A stretch of 64,000 nt of DNA from Oopsacas minuta (lineage: Eukaryota > Porifera > Hexactinellida > Lyssacinosida > Leucopsacidae): the NCBI GenBank assembly GCA_024704765.1, contig JAKMXF010000328.1, forward strand, positions 1-64,000. Direction: 5' to 3'. This document shows positions 1 to 12,534 of this stretch, in pieces; the stretch's first letter is position 1; the number at the start of each line of letters is the position of its first letter. Made by a program: the position numbers and the translations under genes. The notes under the pieces were generated by a model. That model was not told the DNA's origin and did not search any database. It worked only from the letters and a program-made list of their open reading frames with translations.

Positions 1-1276
1 AAAAATAACTGAAACTTAGGAAATAATTAAGTGATCAACTCTCTCTAAGTTTTGTTAGAAAGTTGAAATATGGTTCTATATAATTGCACTGAGAAATACA
101 AGCTTAGAACTGCTATTACATTAAAAATATAGGATGATTAGTATATATTGAATGCCCCTGTAGTAAGAATTTAGAAACCGACATGCTTAAGGTAGAGCTT
201 GTTGGACTCTGTAAACAAGTTGGGTGGAGCGGGATACTTGTTTTGATAGCTTTATACTATGTATGAGTCATTGCGTGCATGTCTAGAAGCAATGCTGGAT
301 CCATCTAGTTATCCACAAATTTACGAGGATACCTGGAGTGGTCATTGGGATCAGGATACAAGATCTAGAACATAGGGGCTTTCCCAATCAGGAGTCATCA
401 GCAAATCAAGAGGCCTTTTCCTTCCAAACTGCAGAAAAAGGACCTGGATAGCTATCAGGTATATGCCATGATCGACCTGACAAAAGATCAAATGACTGCC
501 TTAAGGTATGATATTGAGGATGAGTGCAACAGCTGATATGAAGAAACTTTACACTTTACCTCGAAGGTTGGTATTATATCACTTCTCCTAGAGTTAGATT
601 TTCTCGACAAATATACGGAGTCAATGCTCCAAGCACATGTCCTAAAGAATATTACCTGCGAATTTGGGATTACCATTTGCTGACTATTTACTAGCTGAAT
701 TTAACAATGGAATCAATCCTAAGGACACTAAAGGCATTGAGATCCTTGCTGCATTGCTCCCCGGTGCAATCACATTAGGTGCTGTTCACTTAGAGACTGT
801 TGTAATTGGACTAATGTTTGGGAACCAGACCTGCCATTTGGTTCTTTACTTAGATCTGAAGTGAAGGAATGGCGGGGCTATTCAATCCTACTAACCGCCT
901 TTTGATTCACTGTATTTGATTGCATGAAATTGATTCTCAAATTTCGAAAATTTTGGAATCTTTTTAATACTTCATGCACGAAGTGCCGAAAGAAAAAAAC
1001 AAAAACTAGGTAGAATATCCAGTATCGCCACACAAAGTAATATAATAATCCTAAAAATGGGCAATTGAAATACCTTCATCTTGTTTCTGCTAGTATTTAA
1101 TTTAAAGGCACACAGTGTTGAGTATATTCCGTAAGTAAGATCCATAGCTCTAAGAAATTTAGCTTATTCATCCTTCTGGCAAACAAGATGCATGAAATGT
1201 TGAGCATTCATCCATTGCGCAACGAACTAGTAAAGAAACAGACTAGATAAGATTATGTATCTATTAAAAGTATGCA
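1..1276. other. No gene recognised
   Basis: AT-rich sequence with no ORF I can assign. A short open stretch at 664-864 lacks an ATG start and shows no familiar motif. I treat the segment as intergenic or as old transposon debris. Confidence 0.4.
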
Positions 1277-1286
1277 TATCTGTGAA

Positions 1287-3320
1287 GGGATATAGACTTT
1301 TCGTGACAAGATGGGTATATTTACACACATGGATACAAGTAATAATTTAATATTCAATAAATTTTGTGGTTACCTTAACAAGAGTAAATGTTAAAGTAAA
1401 ATTAAGGAACTTTTAATCATGAAAGTAAAATGTTAGGAAACTCCTCTTAAGTATCCAAACTTTGGGAGCAGTAAGGATTTCTGGACTAAATTTTGTAATG
1501 CTTTTCTCTTTCTCCAATATATTTGCGTTTCAAAGAATTCCGCTAGTCTATATAAAAACCTTGTATTACTTTAACAAACCCTTGTTCTCTATTAAGTATC
1601 GTTGGAAAACGTCATATAGTTGGATGATGGTAAGACAAGTGACAAGTAAATGAACGGTGCATTGACTCAAATGCATTATTTTTTCTCGGCAACCCATTCT
1701 GAAACATGAAGTGGTTGTTCCATATTCCCATTGGAAATATGAGTGAGGACATAAGGGGAGAATTAGCGATATGTCTACCAATATAAGTAGATAAAGTATA
1801 ATGCCAGATCGTAAGCTTCCACAGGTAGTTGTAAGAAAAGGCTTTTGAAAAGTTCAGGTATCTCAGTAGGAGTTGCGAACATAAGTGCATGAGGCATTCG
1901 CACTTCATTGCAAATTCGACGTCTTGCATATATCTTGCTGCAAGTTCTAATTGTTGAACTATATGCTTGACATTTTGACATAGATGAAAGAAGCAGCCTT
2001 GAACCTTTGTAGTTAGGAAGTAGTGTGAAAATGCATTAATGGAGGCTATTTCAAAATCCACAATTAGATCTGTTTGGAAACCGGTTGAACATAAATCATG
2101 CAATTTGTTACACATGTTTGCATATGTTTATTGCGCCGTATTTGCTAGTAATAGGCATAAACATGAGAAAATATGACCAGTGAATATCAGATCCAGCCAT
2201 CTTTCATACAATGTATCAAGTAGAGTTGAGAAAACAAGCTGGGAAAGTTTTTGAAGGTGCTATCTACTAACCAGACAGTTGCAGATGAGAGTAAATCCAC
2301 ATTAGCATGAGTTCGGAAGATTAATATCCTCTCATTTTCACTTTGCGAGCCAGAATGGTAGAGCAAAATTGTTAGCCCTTTTGTTATAGTATAACATTCT
2401 GGTATTTCAAAATACTGTCGAAATAGTGGTTCAAGCGGAACGTTTTCGGCTTTATTTCTACTTATCACTATTGTTTTCTTCAAGCTAGTTAATTTGGGTA
2501 GATGTACAGAAGATTTCTCATTCAATTCGCCAATAGAAGCTGAAAAATTTAATACATTGCTTCCAGGCTTTCAGAATCTTTGCGTGTCATTCCAGCTTTA
2601 CCTTGATTGTTGTAGAATAAAAAAATTACTCTCGCGAGGATGAATACTCTTTCGGCTATTACTTCATTCCCCTTAATGTGCAACCTTGCTTGGTAGAAAT
2701 TTCTGTGAACACGCTGCCATTGTGTGACAACCCCTGTAATACGGTGTTTCGTATCAGAAAACCGCCATCTAATAACATAAATCCACCCTTTGATGCTTCA
2801 CAGAGTGCTAGTTCACTAGGAGTAGGAGTAGGATTACCTATGTAGCCATCCAGCTCATCATACTCTTCATCGCCTAGAGATTCGTGTAAAAGTGAAGCAT
2901 TAGGTTTGGAGGAATGTCCTGGCGAAAATGTATCCGATAAATTGACGAGTTTGACATTTTCGGGGGAATCTGAAACACTGATAATGGGCCTGGAGTTAAC
3001 TCATATATGTCACTCGAACCATAGCCTATGATATATCGACTACATGATCTTCTCTTGTTAATTGTTACACGTAGGCCGGATTTTGTATAACTCAGAAAAT
3101 AAAAGAATTCTCTTACTTGAAAGAATAATAAATAAATTTAGTGATATGAAATTTTACACTCCCTATATACACCTCCTATTTATAGAAAATTGTAAGGTTG
3201 ATGCAGTAACAACTACAATTATTGAATATAAAATTATTACCTGTACCCATGTGCAAGCATACTCGTTTTGTTACGAAAAGTCTGATCACAAAAAGTGTCT
3301 GTCACGAAAAGTCTATATCC
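1287..3320 (-). mobile_element. MULE (Mutator-like) transposon with long TIRs
   Basis: The ends form an inverted repeat of roughly 110-130 bp. The left arm begins GGGATATAGACTTTTCGTG near 1287 and the same sequence appears reversed, ending at 3320. Similarity continues inward past a shared CACATGGRTACARGTAATAA block; the right arm has about 30 extra bp that look like a local duplication. The flanks are TATCTGTGAA (1277-1286) and TATCTATGAA (3321-3330), a 10-bp target duplication with one mismatch, within the MULE range of 8-11 bp. Between the arms lies a minus-strand MULE transposase remnant, so ends, duplication and coding content agree. The element is 2034 bp and cannot now encode a full transposase. 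Confidence 0.85.
1540..2790 (-). pseudogene. MULE transposase, degraded
   Basis: Reading the minus strand, pieces appear in family order. First is a degenerate FLYWCH-like stretch (about 2785-2640) that has lost its cysteines. Next is VWLVDSTFKNFPSLFSQLY (2187-2525 frame) with the first catalytic Asp. Then comes VDFEIASINAF with the second Asp, followed by the hallmark GCFFHLCQNVKHIVQQL. Last is GLPRKNNAFESMHRSF with the catalytic Glu. The triad residues survive, but the frame is broken between the 2187-2525 and 1612-2115 segments. There is an in-frame TAA near 2120 and a TGA where Trp is expected near 1610; after it the frame continues as RFPTILNREQGFVKV. Such proteins cut and paste DNA in the nucleus by a DDE mechanism. 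This copy is inactive. Confidence 0.85.
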
Positions 3321-3330
3321 TATCTATGAA

Positions 3331-4254
3331 TACCACTTTCTGGCAAGTTTTCGAAATATATCGTATTAATAGAAATATATAACACTGAAATCAACTAAGA
3401 CAATTAGAAAAAGCTAGGCACTCAAATTCCACAAAGGTACAAACCAAGAAAAGACTAGGGTATCCATCTAACAAGTTACTTTACAAATCTATATGATTTG
3501 GAAATACGTTTGATGTGAAGAATATCGAATCTAATCAATAGCTCCAGGTAAAAGTACACAAATTTATTAAAATATATCAATTAACAGAAATAATGTGGGG
3601 AGAGTAATGAAGAATAGAATTCGTTCATAACATTGAATGTTCTCAAATATTTTGATTGAATGAAGAGTAGTGAGGAAGTCTTTGATTATATATTTGATTC
3701 CCTTCAAAATGCATCATACTAGGAGCCTAAAGACAAAAATAATAATCGTCAATCGAAAATAAGGCAATTTGTATACACAGAAGTAAATATGATTTCTATA
3801 AAACAAACAAAGTTCAGACAATTATGCTCAATAATTTATACTATCGTAAAAAATATGGGTACTAAGTTGGACCAATACTCGAGTGTTCCGAATAGATTGG
3901 ATTATATACAAATCTACATTAGATATACATATATTCCACTGAATCGAGATAGTTCAAAAGCATAAAGTAAAAACGTGGTTGGATATAATTCAGAGTGAAT
4001 TTTCGGAATAGAATAAACTGAGTTGGAAGAAATTGGATAAATTTCTAGCATGGGCCGTTATTCGAAAACCTGGAGTAAGTACAATCTATTCTTATGAAAA
4101 CGCATGTTTGTGTGACAGTAATTGATTGAAGAAACTGGAGGAGTCCCAGGGCTGATTTTGGATACAGGGTATTTCGGCCTGGCTCGGAGAATTTTGAGTT
4201 TTGGGCGAAAAGTCATACCTTTTACGAAATTATGCCGTCATTTCACCTCCCAGG
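3331..4254. other. No gene recognised
   Basis: AT-rich, frequent stops in all frames, no motif or repeat that I can define. Confidence 0.4.
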
Positions 4255-4680
4255 ATTTTGAAAAATCACATTATTTATCACTGCTCAGCCAATATAAATG
4301 ATAGAAGTTTGAAACTTGAATCACAGGTACCCCTCAATATGTCACATATACTGATGTCATGATGTGTACAAAGAAATCAAAATTTCCAAATGTAGAAAAT
4401 TTCAGAGTGTCTGAATATCTGATGCAAAATATTCTGATATTACTAACAAAAGCGAGATAGCATCTCCAGTGTCACCACAGAAAGCCATTCAATCAAATTT
4501 AGATGGACCATGAATAATACAACCTCAAAATTCTTCTGTGAATTCGAGGCACGTGTACCGTAATACCGGTCGCGTAGCGACACAAACATCAAGTAGTTTA
4601 GCTGTTCAATACTTAAGCCAACCTGTAACACTAAGCTACCGGGCAGCGACCTAGCAAGCGAAGCGAGCTAGTATATAAAT
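4255..4680 (+). repeat. Dispersed non-coding repeat, copy 1
   Basis: This about 425-bp stretch recurs in several diverged copies, at 27.1-28.3 kb, 46.9-47.2 kb and 59.1-60.4 kb. It opens with a block containing CAGCCAATATAAATGATAGAA. It includes an ATGGACCATG block and a small palindrome, GTCGCGTAGCGAC, near 4568. It closes with CTAGCAAGCGAAGCGAGCTAG followed by TATA. I see no ORF. The recurring CTAG-T end after short GC-rich palindromes resembles a Helitron 3' terminus, but the 5' end is not fixed. Confidence 0.6.
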
Positions 4681-5363
4681 AATCCTAATGATAAGATGAA
4701 ATATACAAAGTAATAATAGAAAATTAGGAAGTGGACAAACTGGGAGTGGAGCTCAGGATTCTGGCTGATAAAAAATGATCATGATTAACCATATGATAAA
4801 TCACAGAGGCTTTGTTTTTGTAATGCTAAAATGAAATTTACATTTATTACCACAAATAACAGTTGAAACGAAATTCCAAGCATCACTTATAGAAATATAT
4901 ACAATATAAAGTACGAATATGATTAAGGGATGTGTATACAATAGAGACCTAGTAAGTATTCCAGTGATCGGATATTTTTGAAAATTTCACTACGCTTCTG
5001 GGTCATCGTGTAGATAGGGGAAAAGGAATAAAATAGGAAAAAAGATAAAAATTTAGGTGCCTCTGTCATGATACATTAGTGGAATATTTTGATGAGCTGT
5101 ATTTTTGGAGAACATTTTTGAATACCTTAGCAATACCTCATCCACTTTGATGATTATCCAAAATTAGTCCAAATTGAGCCTAAATAGTGAAATAGGTTGG
5201 TAGCCAAATGTCATTGTCTGCCATGTCGGTTGGTTGTGTCTCAAATTGACCTTAAATAATTTACCAATCAAATATGTTTGACACTGTGTTTCTTAGTTAA
5301 CTAAAACAAGATATTTATTGCGAATATCCACAGCGACTATAGATAATAAATATTTGCAGATTT

Positions 5364-5705
5364 GGGATACCAAAGGATTTGTACTACCAACGGATACTTA
5401 CTACAAAAAAGTAATACTTTTATGCGATTTTTGAAATTTACAACCTCTTATTGCAGTTGTCGTATTTCTGTAAACGAAATATTTAAGATGTTAATGAAAA
5501 TAATTTGAGTTACCACAGGTTTCTATTACCAACGGAATCTTACTAGCAAAGAAATAAGACTTTTAAGCAGTTCTTAGAAATTAACCTTGTGCTTTTTGGT
5601 AATTATCGTATTTTCTTTGAACTATTTGTTTACGTGTTGTGTTGTATGATAATTATTTGAGTTACCAACGAGTTTCAACTACCAACTGATTCTTATAAAC
5701 TTGTC
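5364..5705. repeat. Diverged tandem repeat, about 143-152 bp period
   Basis: Three starts of the same unit (5364, 5507, 5659) share a G(A/G)GTTACCAAC-like opening followed by ACTACCAACGGATTCTTA. The first two units are 143 and 152 bp and align over most of their length with many substitutions. The third is truncated. No coding signal is visible. Confidence 0.6.
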
Positions 5706-5749
5706 AAATACTCACAGAATCATATTAAGTAATGTCACTGATTTCAGTA

Positions 5750-7090
5750 ATACAGGTGATAAGAATCCGTCGAAACGGGTCTATACAAGATCCATATTAG
5801 CCACACTTGCTGTTTCAGCATTGACACCACTTCTTCCTCCTACTTTGCTATCTCGTCAAGATTCTTAGGATATGGAGTTTTTAGACTAACTGAAATCTTC
5901 TGTTGATCAATCAAGTATACTTATGGAGAGATTACGAAAGTTGCTCTCCCCTGCAATCAGGAATTATACTAGGAAATATTTAGAATTTTTATGACTTATT
6001 TTTTAGAATGTTTACTTCGGTATTTACCAGGAGGTAGGTATTGGTGAACAAACTATCCCCAAGATGGTGGGACGTAACTGTTGAGTTTCAAACCATATAA
6101 TTTGGGTACAAGAAAAATATGCTAATCAAGCTAGTTTTAGCGACAGAGAGTATAATTCTAAAGGCTTAGCTGGCTCTCTTACTCCTATACGGGATAGATC
6201 ACCTGATTATTCCCTGCTCATTCCAACATAAAATCATTTCCTGTAGATCCATACAATTGACACCACCACCAGGCTTTTCAGATGAAAGTGATTTTCTCCA
6301 CAACAGGCTTATAGTAGCACAAGATTATACACCAGATTTTACTGTCTGTGAGTCTGACGTAAGTATATTTCTAGTTAGTTCAGAGTCTTACGATTTAGGT
6401 CTAAAAGTAGAAGTATATTCTGATAGTATATATAATAGCAAATTTACCAAGACTTTCATTTAAAAATGAAAAGAGAATCTCTTAATCTAAAGCACAATCT
6501 ACTGTGAGGGTGAATCGAGTCGAAGACCTCGCGACTGCTTTGAGTGAATTATCGAAGAACAATACTCTAGTTCCTGACACTGCAATTCAAGCTTTCATTG
6601 TAGTATTTAAATTTTATCATATTTTAAGTTTAAGTCTGAAAGTATGAATCAGTGATTATTATATTCCATAGGCTATCCTCCGTATTGAATTTCCTCCTAC
6701 TCTTGGTATACAGAATATTGTTGAAGGACATTTTCTTCATAAACCTCACCCACATATAGTATACAAATATACAATAAGATCTGTAGAGAACATTGGTTAC
6801 TTTCTTATGAGGAAAAGAAGGTACTTATAATAAATTATATTCACTATTTGAAAAGATAAGACAACAGGTGGATATTCAGTTAACACAGGTTTACCCTCAG
6901 AAATATTGTTTAAATATGTTTGGCGAAAGTTCAACAACGAGCCGTCAGATTTTGGATAGTTTGCTACTGCTGTTGGCACAGCTCTTGTATTCAAAATCAA
7001 ACCTTAACCAGTTTAAACTTCCTTGGTTGGAATGTTTCGCATTGAGTATGGGGGGTACGTTTATAGTTAGTAGAAACCTGTCAATCTAAA
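5750..7090 (+). pseudogene. Unrecognised coding-like debris
   Basis: Several frames hold protein-like stretches separated by stops. One at about 5870-6000 contains SSVDQSSILMERLRKLLSPA. One at 6030-6230 contains SDREYNSKGLAGSLTPIRDR. Another is the 6257-6463 frame with NRLIVAQDYTPDFTVCESD. A last one at 6860-7000 contains TGLPSEILFKYVWRKFNNEP. Order and strand are constant, which suggests one decayed gene or element rather than chance. I do not recognise the family, and terminal repeats were not found. Confidence 0.25.
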
Positions 7091-9387
7091 ATTGTCTTTC
7101 GGAGGTGTTTAGGACCCCATAAAAAACAATAGATACATAAATAATGTATTCATATGAATACGAATTCTTAACTTAATGAACATGGATTGTGAAGGTTACA
7201 AGCATTAACGCAAGTAGATTACGTATTTAGGCGGAATGATAAAATACCGTATCAAGATGTTGCAAATTGGAACTGTTGATTCCCTAACGTGAGTATCTTA
7301 CAGGCAGAACATCTACAATGACAATAAGACATCGTTACCATTCCTGGGGTCAAGATCATATCCTATGGGTAACCTTTCTTACATCTTTGTTAATCCATTC
7401 TATTGTCAAGATGATAATTCGGTAATCTATATAAATGTATTAAAAAGTGATGCCATAATAATATCAATACATATATCTGATATTTCATGGAATTCTAGTT
7501 CTGAGTACAAATGTTCAGCGTAGCTTATCCAAGATTTTCAATAGTAAGCTCAAAGCTAAAGTGCGAAGGCTTATCATCTCTGAGGGCATTAGATGAAATT
7601 GATATGATCAAAATAATATTTTGTAGTTGACCATGTTTCCTATAAAACACGGGAAACAGGGTGATAAATTGATTACTATGAGCAACTATTAGTCATACAA
7701 TATAGAAATCTGAAAAATTCCAGACCTAAGTTAAATTAAGATAGAAATTCAAGAATTGAAGTAACTTTGGGATAAGGAGTCTATAGATCATACTTTTCTC
7801 AATTGTATACACTAGTCGAACTGTTGGCAAAATATTCAAGAAAGAACTATGGTCTGGGTCAAACATTACAATGCCAAATGCTTGTAGAGATAGCCTATTT
7901 TTGCGTGATGTTGGACTGTTTACCGCAGCCTGCTACTTGGAATCCAGACGATCTTCTATCGATATGGTTGCTATCATTAAATCTGCATTCGATACATGTT
8001 GATTAGGAATTTCTAAATTTGTGCCAAGAGTAATTCCATAAAAAATGACAGCCTCCAGTGTATTTATACGAATAGGACATGCAAAATTTCGAGAGTTGTC
8101 AACAGCATTAAGTCCAAGGAAATCACTCCAAGCTAAATGGATATTATGATACTTGAAAAAGTCGGTCTTTCCCATTCTATTAATATAATTGTTTTTCGCA
8201 CTATTATGGAATAAAGATTATATTTTATAGATAGTAATACAAATAAATTAAATAGAAGGCGTACATCAGACTGATAATCTTACTCACATTCAAATGGGCC
8301 ATTACAAATCGATGTAGAGAGAAAATATGTGGTGAGAACTATATAATAATACAGCGTTAGAGATTACTTCGCTCTCTATCTAAACAATAATTCCCTTTCG
8401 ATGAGAGAGTTCTTGCTTACAAAATTGTAACCATTGTTACAATAAGTCTTTCCAGATTTCAGGTATTCGTGAACGTTGGTCCATTGGGTAACTGACTACA
8501 ATATGTTTGATCTATTTCTGCAGTGAATGTGGATGAGTGTGTTTGTTACAGTATTGATTACCAATGGATGATATTACTGTGTTTATTCGGCAATAATGTC
8601 AGTTGATACTCACTCATAGTTTTCTTTCCTGGGTAGAACCTGTATAATCAATGCAATAATAAGTGAATCCTAGATGATTCAAAGTAAATCGATTCTTGGT
8701 TTAGAACAGATAAGAACTTCATTGAAAATTCATGAAGATTACGATATCTTATACTTAGGGGACAAGAAAAGAAGACATTGGTCATCTAAAGGAATTCAAA
8801 AATTTGAAGTGTAGGCAATCATCTTATAAGCACTGATTACAAGGACCATTACTACATCTATCAATTTGTATACAAATAAGAAATGAACGACATGTCTAAA
8901 AGTATCCTACCACAATGCATTTGTTTGTTGGAAATAGATACTATTCTTGGAATGAGAGGCCCGTAAACACTTTGTGTCCCCTTGTCGCAGCTACGGGTAC
9001 CTCTTAAATTGTTATTGATTTACTATTGGTTACTGACATAAATATCAAACATTAATTGACTCAAATAGCTGTTTTATAGAGCAAATTACTCGCCAATTCT
9101 ATTATATGAAAATAAATACACGTATGTGAAGGTGACCAATAATTTGACTGTATTTCGCGTTGCCTCACGCTATTCGATCACCATAAATCACACATAATCG
9201 GGTTCCATTGGGCACGAACTGAAGGTACAATTTGGGTGCTTCAAACTGTGAATTGATAAATTTCAGTTATAATGAATTAATGTAAGGATAAGTTTTCGAA
9301 TATGTACAATTTATGTGAAAAATAATAGTCAAATTGTATTGGTCAATAATGACAAAAAGTAAAGACTAATAAACATAGCTACATATG
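7091..9387. other. No gene recognised
   Basis: Long AT-rich stretch with only short shadow-like ORFs (for example 7803-8006 plus and 7933-8175 minus). None carries a motif I can name. No clear TIR pair or tandem repeat was found. Confidence 0.4.
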
Positions 9388-10747
9388 CAGTGGGTTGAAA
9401 TTATTGGTATTAAACCAATTTTCATTATCATTTACAAATATTCTAAACCAACCATATTTAAGCCATCCAAGTTGTATCAACGTATAGTATACCCCACCTA
9501 AAATGTATAGATCTACTGAAAATCTGATATTTTGCACTATCTATCCCAAATGATCTTTGACATTCAATATGTGCTTATTATTTTGTTCACACATTTTAGA
9601 CCCATATTTTCTTACTTCAACTGACAATATTTTTCCGAAATTTTGGCATGAAGGCTCAGGAAAAGAATAGAATCAGGATAAAGGAACTCTTTGATGTTGG
9701 GATAACAAAAGTGACTGTAATATTGAAACGACTAGCTATACCAGAGCGGGCAGTACATCGTGTTTTGAAGTCTATTTCTGGCAAAAAAGGTTGATACATA
9801 AGAAAGGAGCAGGTCTGCCTAAAATATCATACAAGTCTGACAGGAATAAGGATTATGGCACTCGTTCCACAAAATCCAAGGATCACTCTGAATAAATGTC
9901 GAGCAAAATTGAGTACTCCAGGTGCCAAAAGCACACTATCGGAGGGAATGAAGACGAGAGGCTTACTATATCGCCACGCAGCAAGAATTCCCGCCTTGTG
10001 ACAACTCCACATTGCTAAACGAATAGAATATGTAAATGAATGAGGGTCAGAACTGGCCAGACGTGTTCATTACTGATGAATGCTCTATGTGGATGAATTC
10101 ACAGGCAAGATAGATGTATGTACAAAGAAAGGAAGCACATTAACATGCCAAATTTCAAACATCCATCGGAGCTCCATATTTGGGGTGGGCAAAACAACCT
10201 CGAAATTTCACTGAAAATTCAACCAAAATGATACAAAACAGTTCTAAATGCGTGGTTTATACAAGAAGCTAATGCTTTATACGGCAATCAATGGGTATTA
10301 CAGGAGGATAACAGTCCTATACATACAGGAAAAGCAGCAAAGGCTTGAAAACAGGAATTTGTCCCCCATCAGATCGATTGGCCTTCCAATAGCCCCGATC
10401 TAAACCCAATTGAGAATCTTCGGGGAGGGCTAAATAAAAGACTCCTCAAAAAGAGATTTACAAGCTCAAATGAGTTAAAGGAAGGTATTCTGAAGATATG
10501 GACACATTTGACTCTGAGTTTTTAAAGCCATTTTGTCTGTCAATGGACTAAAGAAATCGGTTATGCATCTAAAGTAGAGGTAAAAAGGATAAATCATTAA
10601 CTACATATTAGCTTCATATTGGTTACTCATGTATATCCTATTTTAGGGTGCACAGAATTATTAGAAATCATATAATTATTATCATTCCTAACATAGATAT
10701 TGAATGGACCCGAATCAAATCCACTACCACTAATTCCGAACGCACAG
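9388..10747 (+). mobile_element. Tc1-like element, decayed copy A
   Basis: This 1.36-kb copy belongs to the same family as the better element at 11427-12798 but lies in the opposite orientation. The left end reads CAGTGGGTTGAAATTATTGG, a mutated form of CAGTGCGTTCGGAAATTATTGG. The right end reads TAATTCCGAACGCACAG. The TA target duplication is not clear on the left. Internal sequence aligns with copy B from end to end, with many small indels. Confidence 0.8.
9648..10560 (+). pseudogene. Tc1-like transposase, decayed copy A
   Basis: The reading starts ATGAAGGCTCAGGAAAAG, matching the start of copy B. It continues through the HTH region and the FITDECSMWMN segment carrying the first catalytic Asp. 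Then come QEDNSPIHTG (second Asp) and DLNPIENL (Glu), giving a DD34E layout. Multiple frameshifts and stops interrupt it. It keeps a CAG (Gln) codon at the site where copy B has TAG, so it records the ancestral base there. Confidence 0.8.
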
Positions 10748-11048
10748 TATATCCCTGCGGTATACACTAAAATTTAACTAGCAGGTGACAGCTTAGTGGT
10801 CCAGGTTAGCTTAAGTAGTAAACACCAAAACTTTATAATGTTATTGGTGAGCAGTGGCTAGAAGTGGGATTTTTCGAAATACGTAAGATGACAATGATGT
10901 CATACTTCGTCATTTGTGTGAATATTCGAGCCAAGACTCGAACATGTCCTTGCCAAGCCAAAACATCCCTGAGTGCCAAAAAACAGCCCTTGAGTCCTCG
11001 AATTAATTTAATCAATTCTGGACACACAAACATATTTTTGTATATATA
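10748..11048. other. Short spacer between Tc1 copy A and the nested element
   Basis: About 300 bp of unique-looking sequence with an overlapping ORF pair on both strands (10833-11067) that shows no motif. Confidence 0.4.
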
Positions 11049-11279
11049 TGTTACAGTTAGATCATGAAATCAGTGATCTCACTAAAATTTTCAGGAAATT
11101 CATGTAATTGCTAATTCACCAGAAAGTTCACGTGTTTACTGAAATAATTAGGAAATTCACGAAATTCATAATTTATAGACCTAGTTATTCCATTAATTTA
11201 CTAAGTGAAATGCCAGAATTATCACAAAGCTCAATAAATGTGTGAAATAAATAACCCTTTGGAGCATTCTGCCGCCGTA

Positions 11280-11426
11280 TTCACTAAGCATACTTAGTAC
11301 TTAAGTACTAAGTATGTACTTAGTTAAGTACGTACTTAAGTACTAAGTATGTACTTAGTTAAGTACGTACTTAAGTCGTATTCACTAAGAGTTAAGTACG
11401 TACTTAAGTATGTACTTAACTAAGTA
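11280..11426. repeat. Harbinger left subterminal palindromic repeats
   Basis: The block is made of overlapping copies of TACTTAAGTACTAAGTATG, TTAAGTACGTACTTAAG and a second GTATTCACTAAG. It can fold on itself extensively. It matches the mirrored block at 15405-15508 near the other end of the element. Such arrays often serve as transposase or Myb-protein binding sites. The Tc1 insertion falls at a TA inside the array, and the array resumes as CATACTTAAGTATCAC after 12798. Confidence 0.8.
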
Positions 11427-12534
11427 CAGTGCGTTCGGAAATTATTGGCAGTGAATTTGATTTGGTTCCATTCAATATCTATGTTAAGAATGATCAAAAT
11501 CATATGATTTCTAATAATTCGGTACTCTCTCAAATAGAATATACATGAGTAACTAACATATAGCCAATAATTTATCTTCTTACCTCCACCTTTGATGCAT
11601 AACCGAATTCTTTTGTCCATTGATAGACAAAATGGCTTTAAAAATTCAGGGTCAAATGTGTTCCATATCTCCAAAATAGCTTCTTTCAACTCATTTGAGC
11701 TAGTAAATCTCTTTTTGAGGAGTCTCTTCTTTAGTACAGCACAAAGATTTTCAATTGGGTTCAGATCGGGGCTATTGGAGGGCCAGTCGATCTAATGTGG
11801 GACAAATTCCTGTTTCCAAGCCTTTGCTGCATTTCCTGTATGTATAGGACTGTTATCTTCCTGCAATACCCATTGATTTCCGTATAAAGCATTAGCTTCT
11901 TGTATAAGACACTCATTTAGAACTGTTTTGTATCGTTCCTGGTTGAAGTTTTCGGTGAAAACTTTGAGGTTTGTTTTGCCCATTACCGAAATACCACCCC
12001 AAATATGGAGCTTCGATGGATGTTTGAAAGTTGGCAGGTTAATGGGCTGTCCTTTCTTTGTCCATACATGTATCTTGCCTGAATTCATCCATATAGAGCA
12101 TTCATCAGTAAAGAACACTTTAGACCAGTTCTGACCCCTCATTCGTTTACACCATTCCATTCGTTTAGTAATATGGAGTTGTGACAAGGCTGGAATTCTT
12201 ACTGCCTGGTGATATTGTAAGCCTCTCCTCTTCATTTCCTCTGATAGTGTGCTTTTGGCAACTGGAGTGCTCAATTTTGCTCGACATTCATTCAGAGTGA
12301 TCCTTGGATTGTGTTGAACGAGTGCCATAATCCTATTCCTATCAGACTTGTGCAATATTTGAGGTCGACCTGCTCCTTTCTTATGAGTCAAGCACTTTTG
12401 TCAGAAATAGACTTTAAAACACGATATACTGTCCGCTCTGGTATAGCTAGTTGTCTTGATATTTCAGTCGCTTTTGTTATCCCAGCATCAAAGAGTTCCT
12501 TTATCCTGATTCTATTCTTTTCCTGAGCCTTCAT
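11420..12534 (-). pseudogene. Tc1-like DD34E transposase, nearly intact
   Basis: The chosen start is the ATG at 12534 (MKAQEKNRIRIKELFDAG), giving a paired-type HTH. A single frameshift lies near 12388, after ERTVYRVLKSISDKS. The frame then stays open through GAGRPQILHKSDRN, VFFTDECSIW (Asp 1), LQEDNSPIHTG (Asp 2), and, after a TAG at 11792-11794, IDWPSNSPDLNPIENL (Glu, 34 residues on). Copy A has Gln at that stop, so TAG is a C-to-T nonsense mutation. The reading then runs out of the element at 11420, so the native C-terminus is unclear. The product would bind the TIRs and excise the element in the nucleus. Confidence 0.88.

Noticed and set aside
488-1781. Short ORFs such as 664-864 plus and 1462-1653 plus as genes
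   Set aside because: They lack ATG starts or known motifs; 1462-1653 overlaps the MULE TIR and 3' region and is a by-product.
3062-3382. 106-codon ORF as a gene
   Set aside because: It reads straight through the right terminal repeat of the MULE and beyond the target duplication, so it is not a natural gene unit.
11280-11420. CRISPR-like or regulatory palindrome array
   Set aside because: The repeats are mirrored at the other end of the Harbinger element and are its subterminal repeats; there are no spacers.
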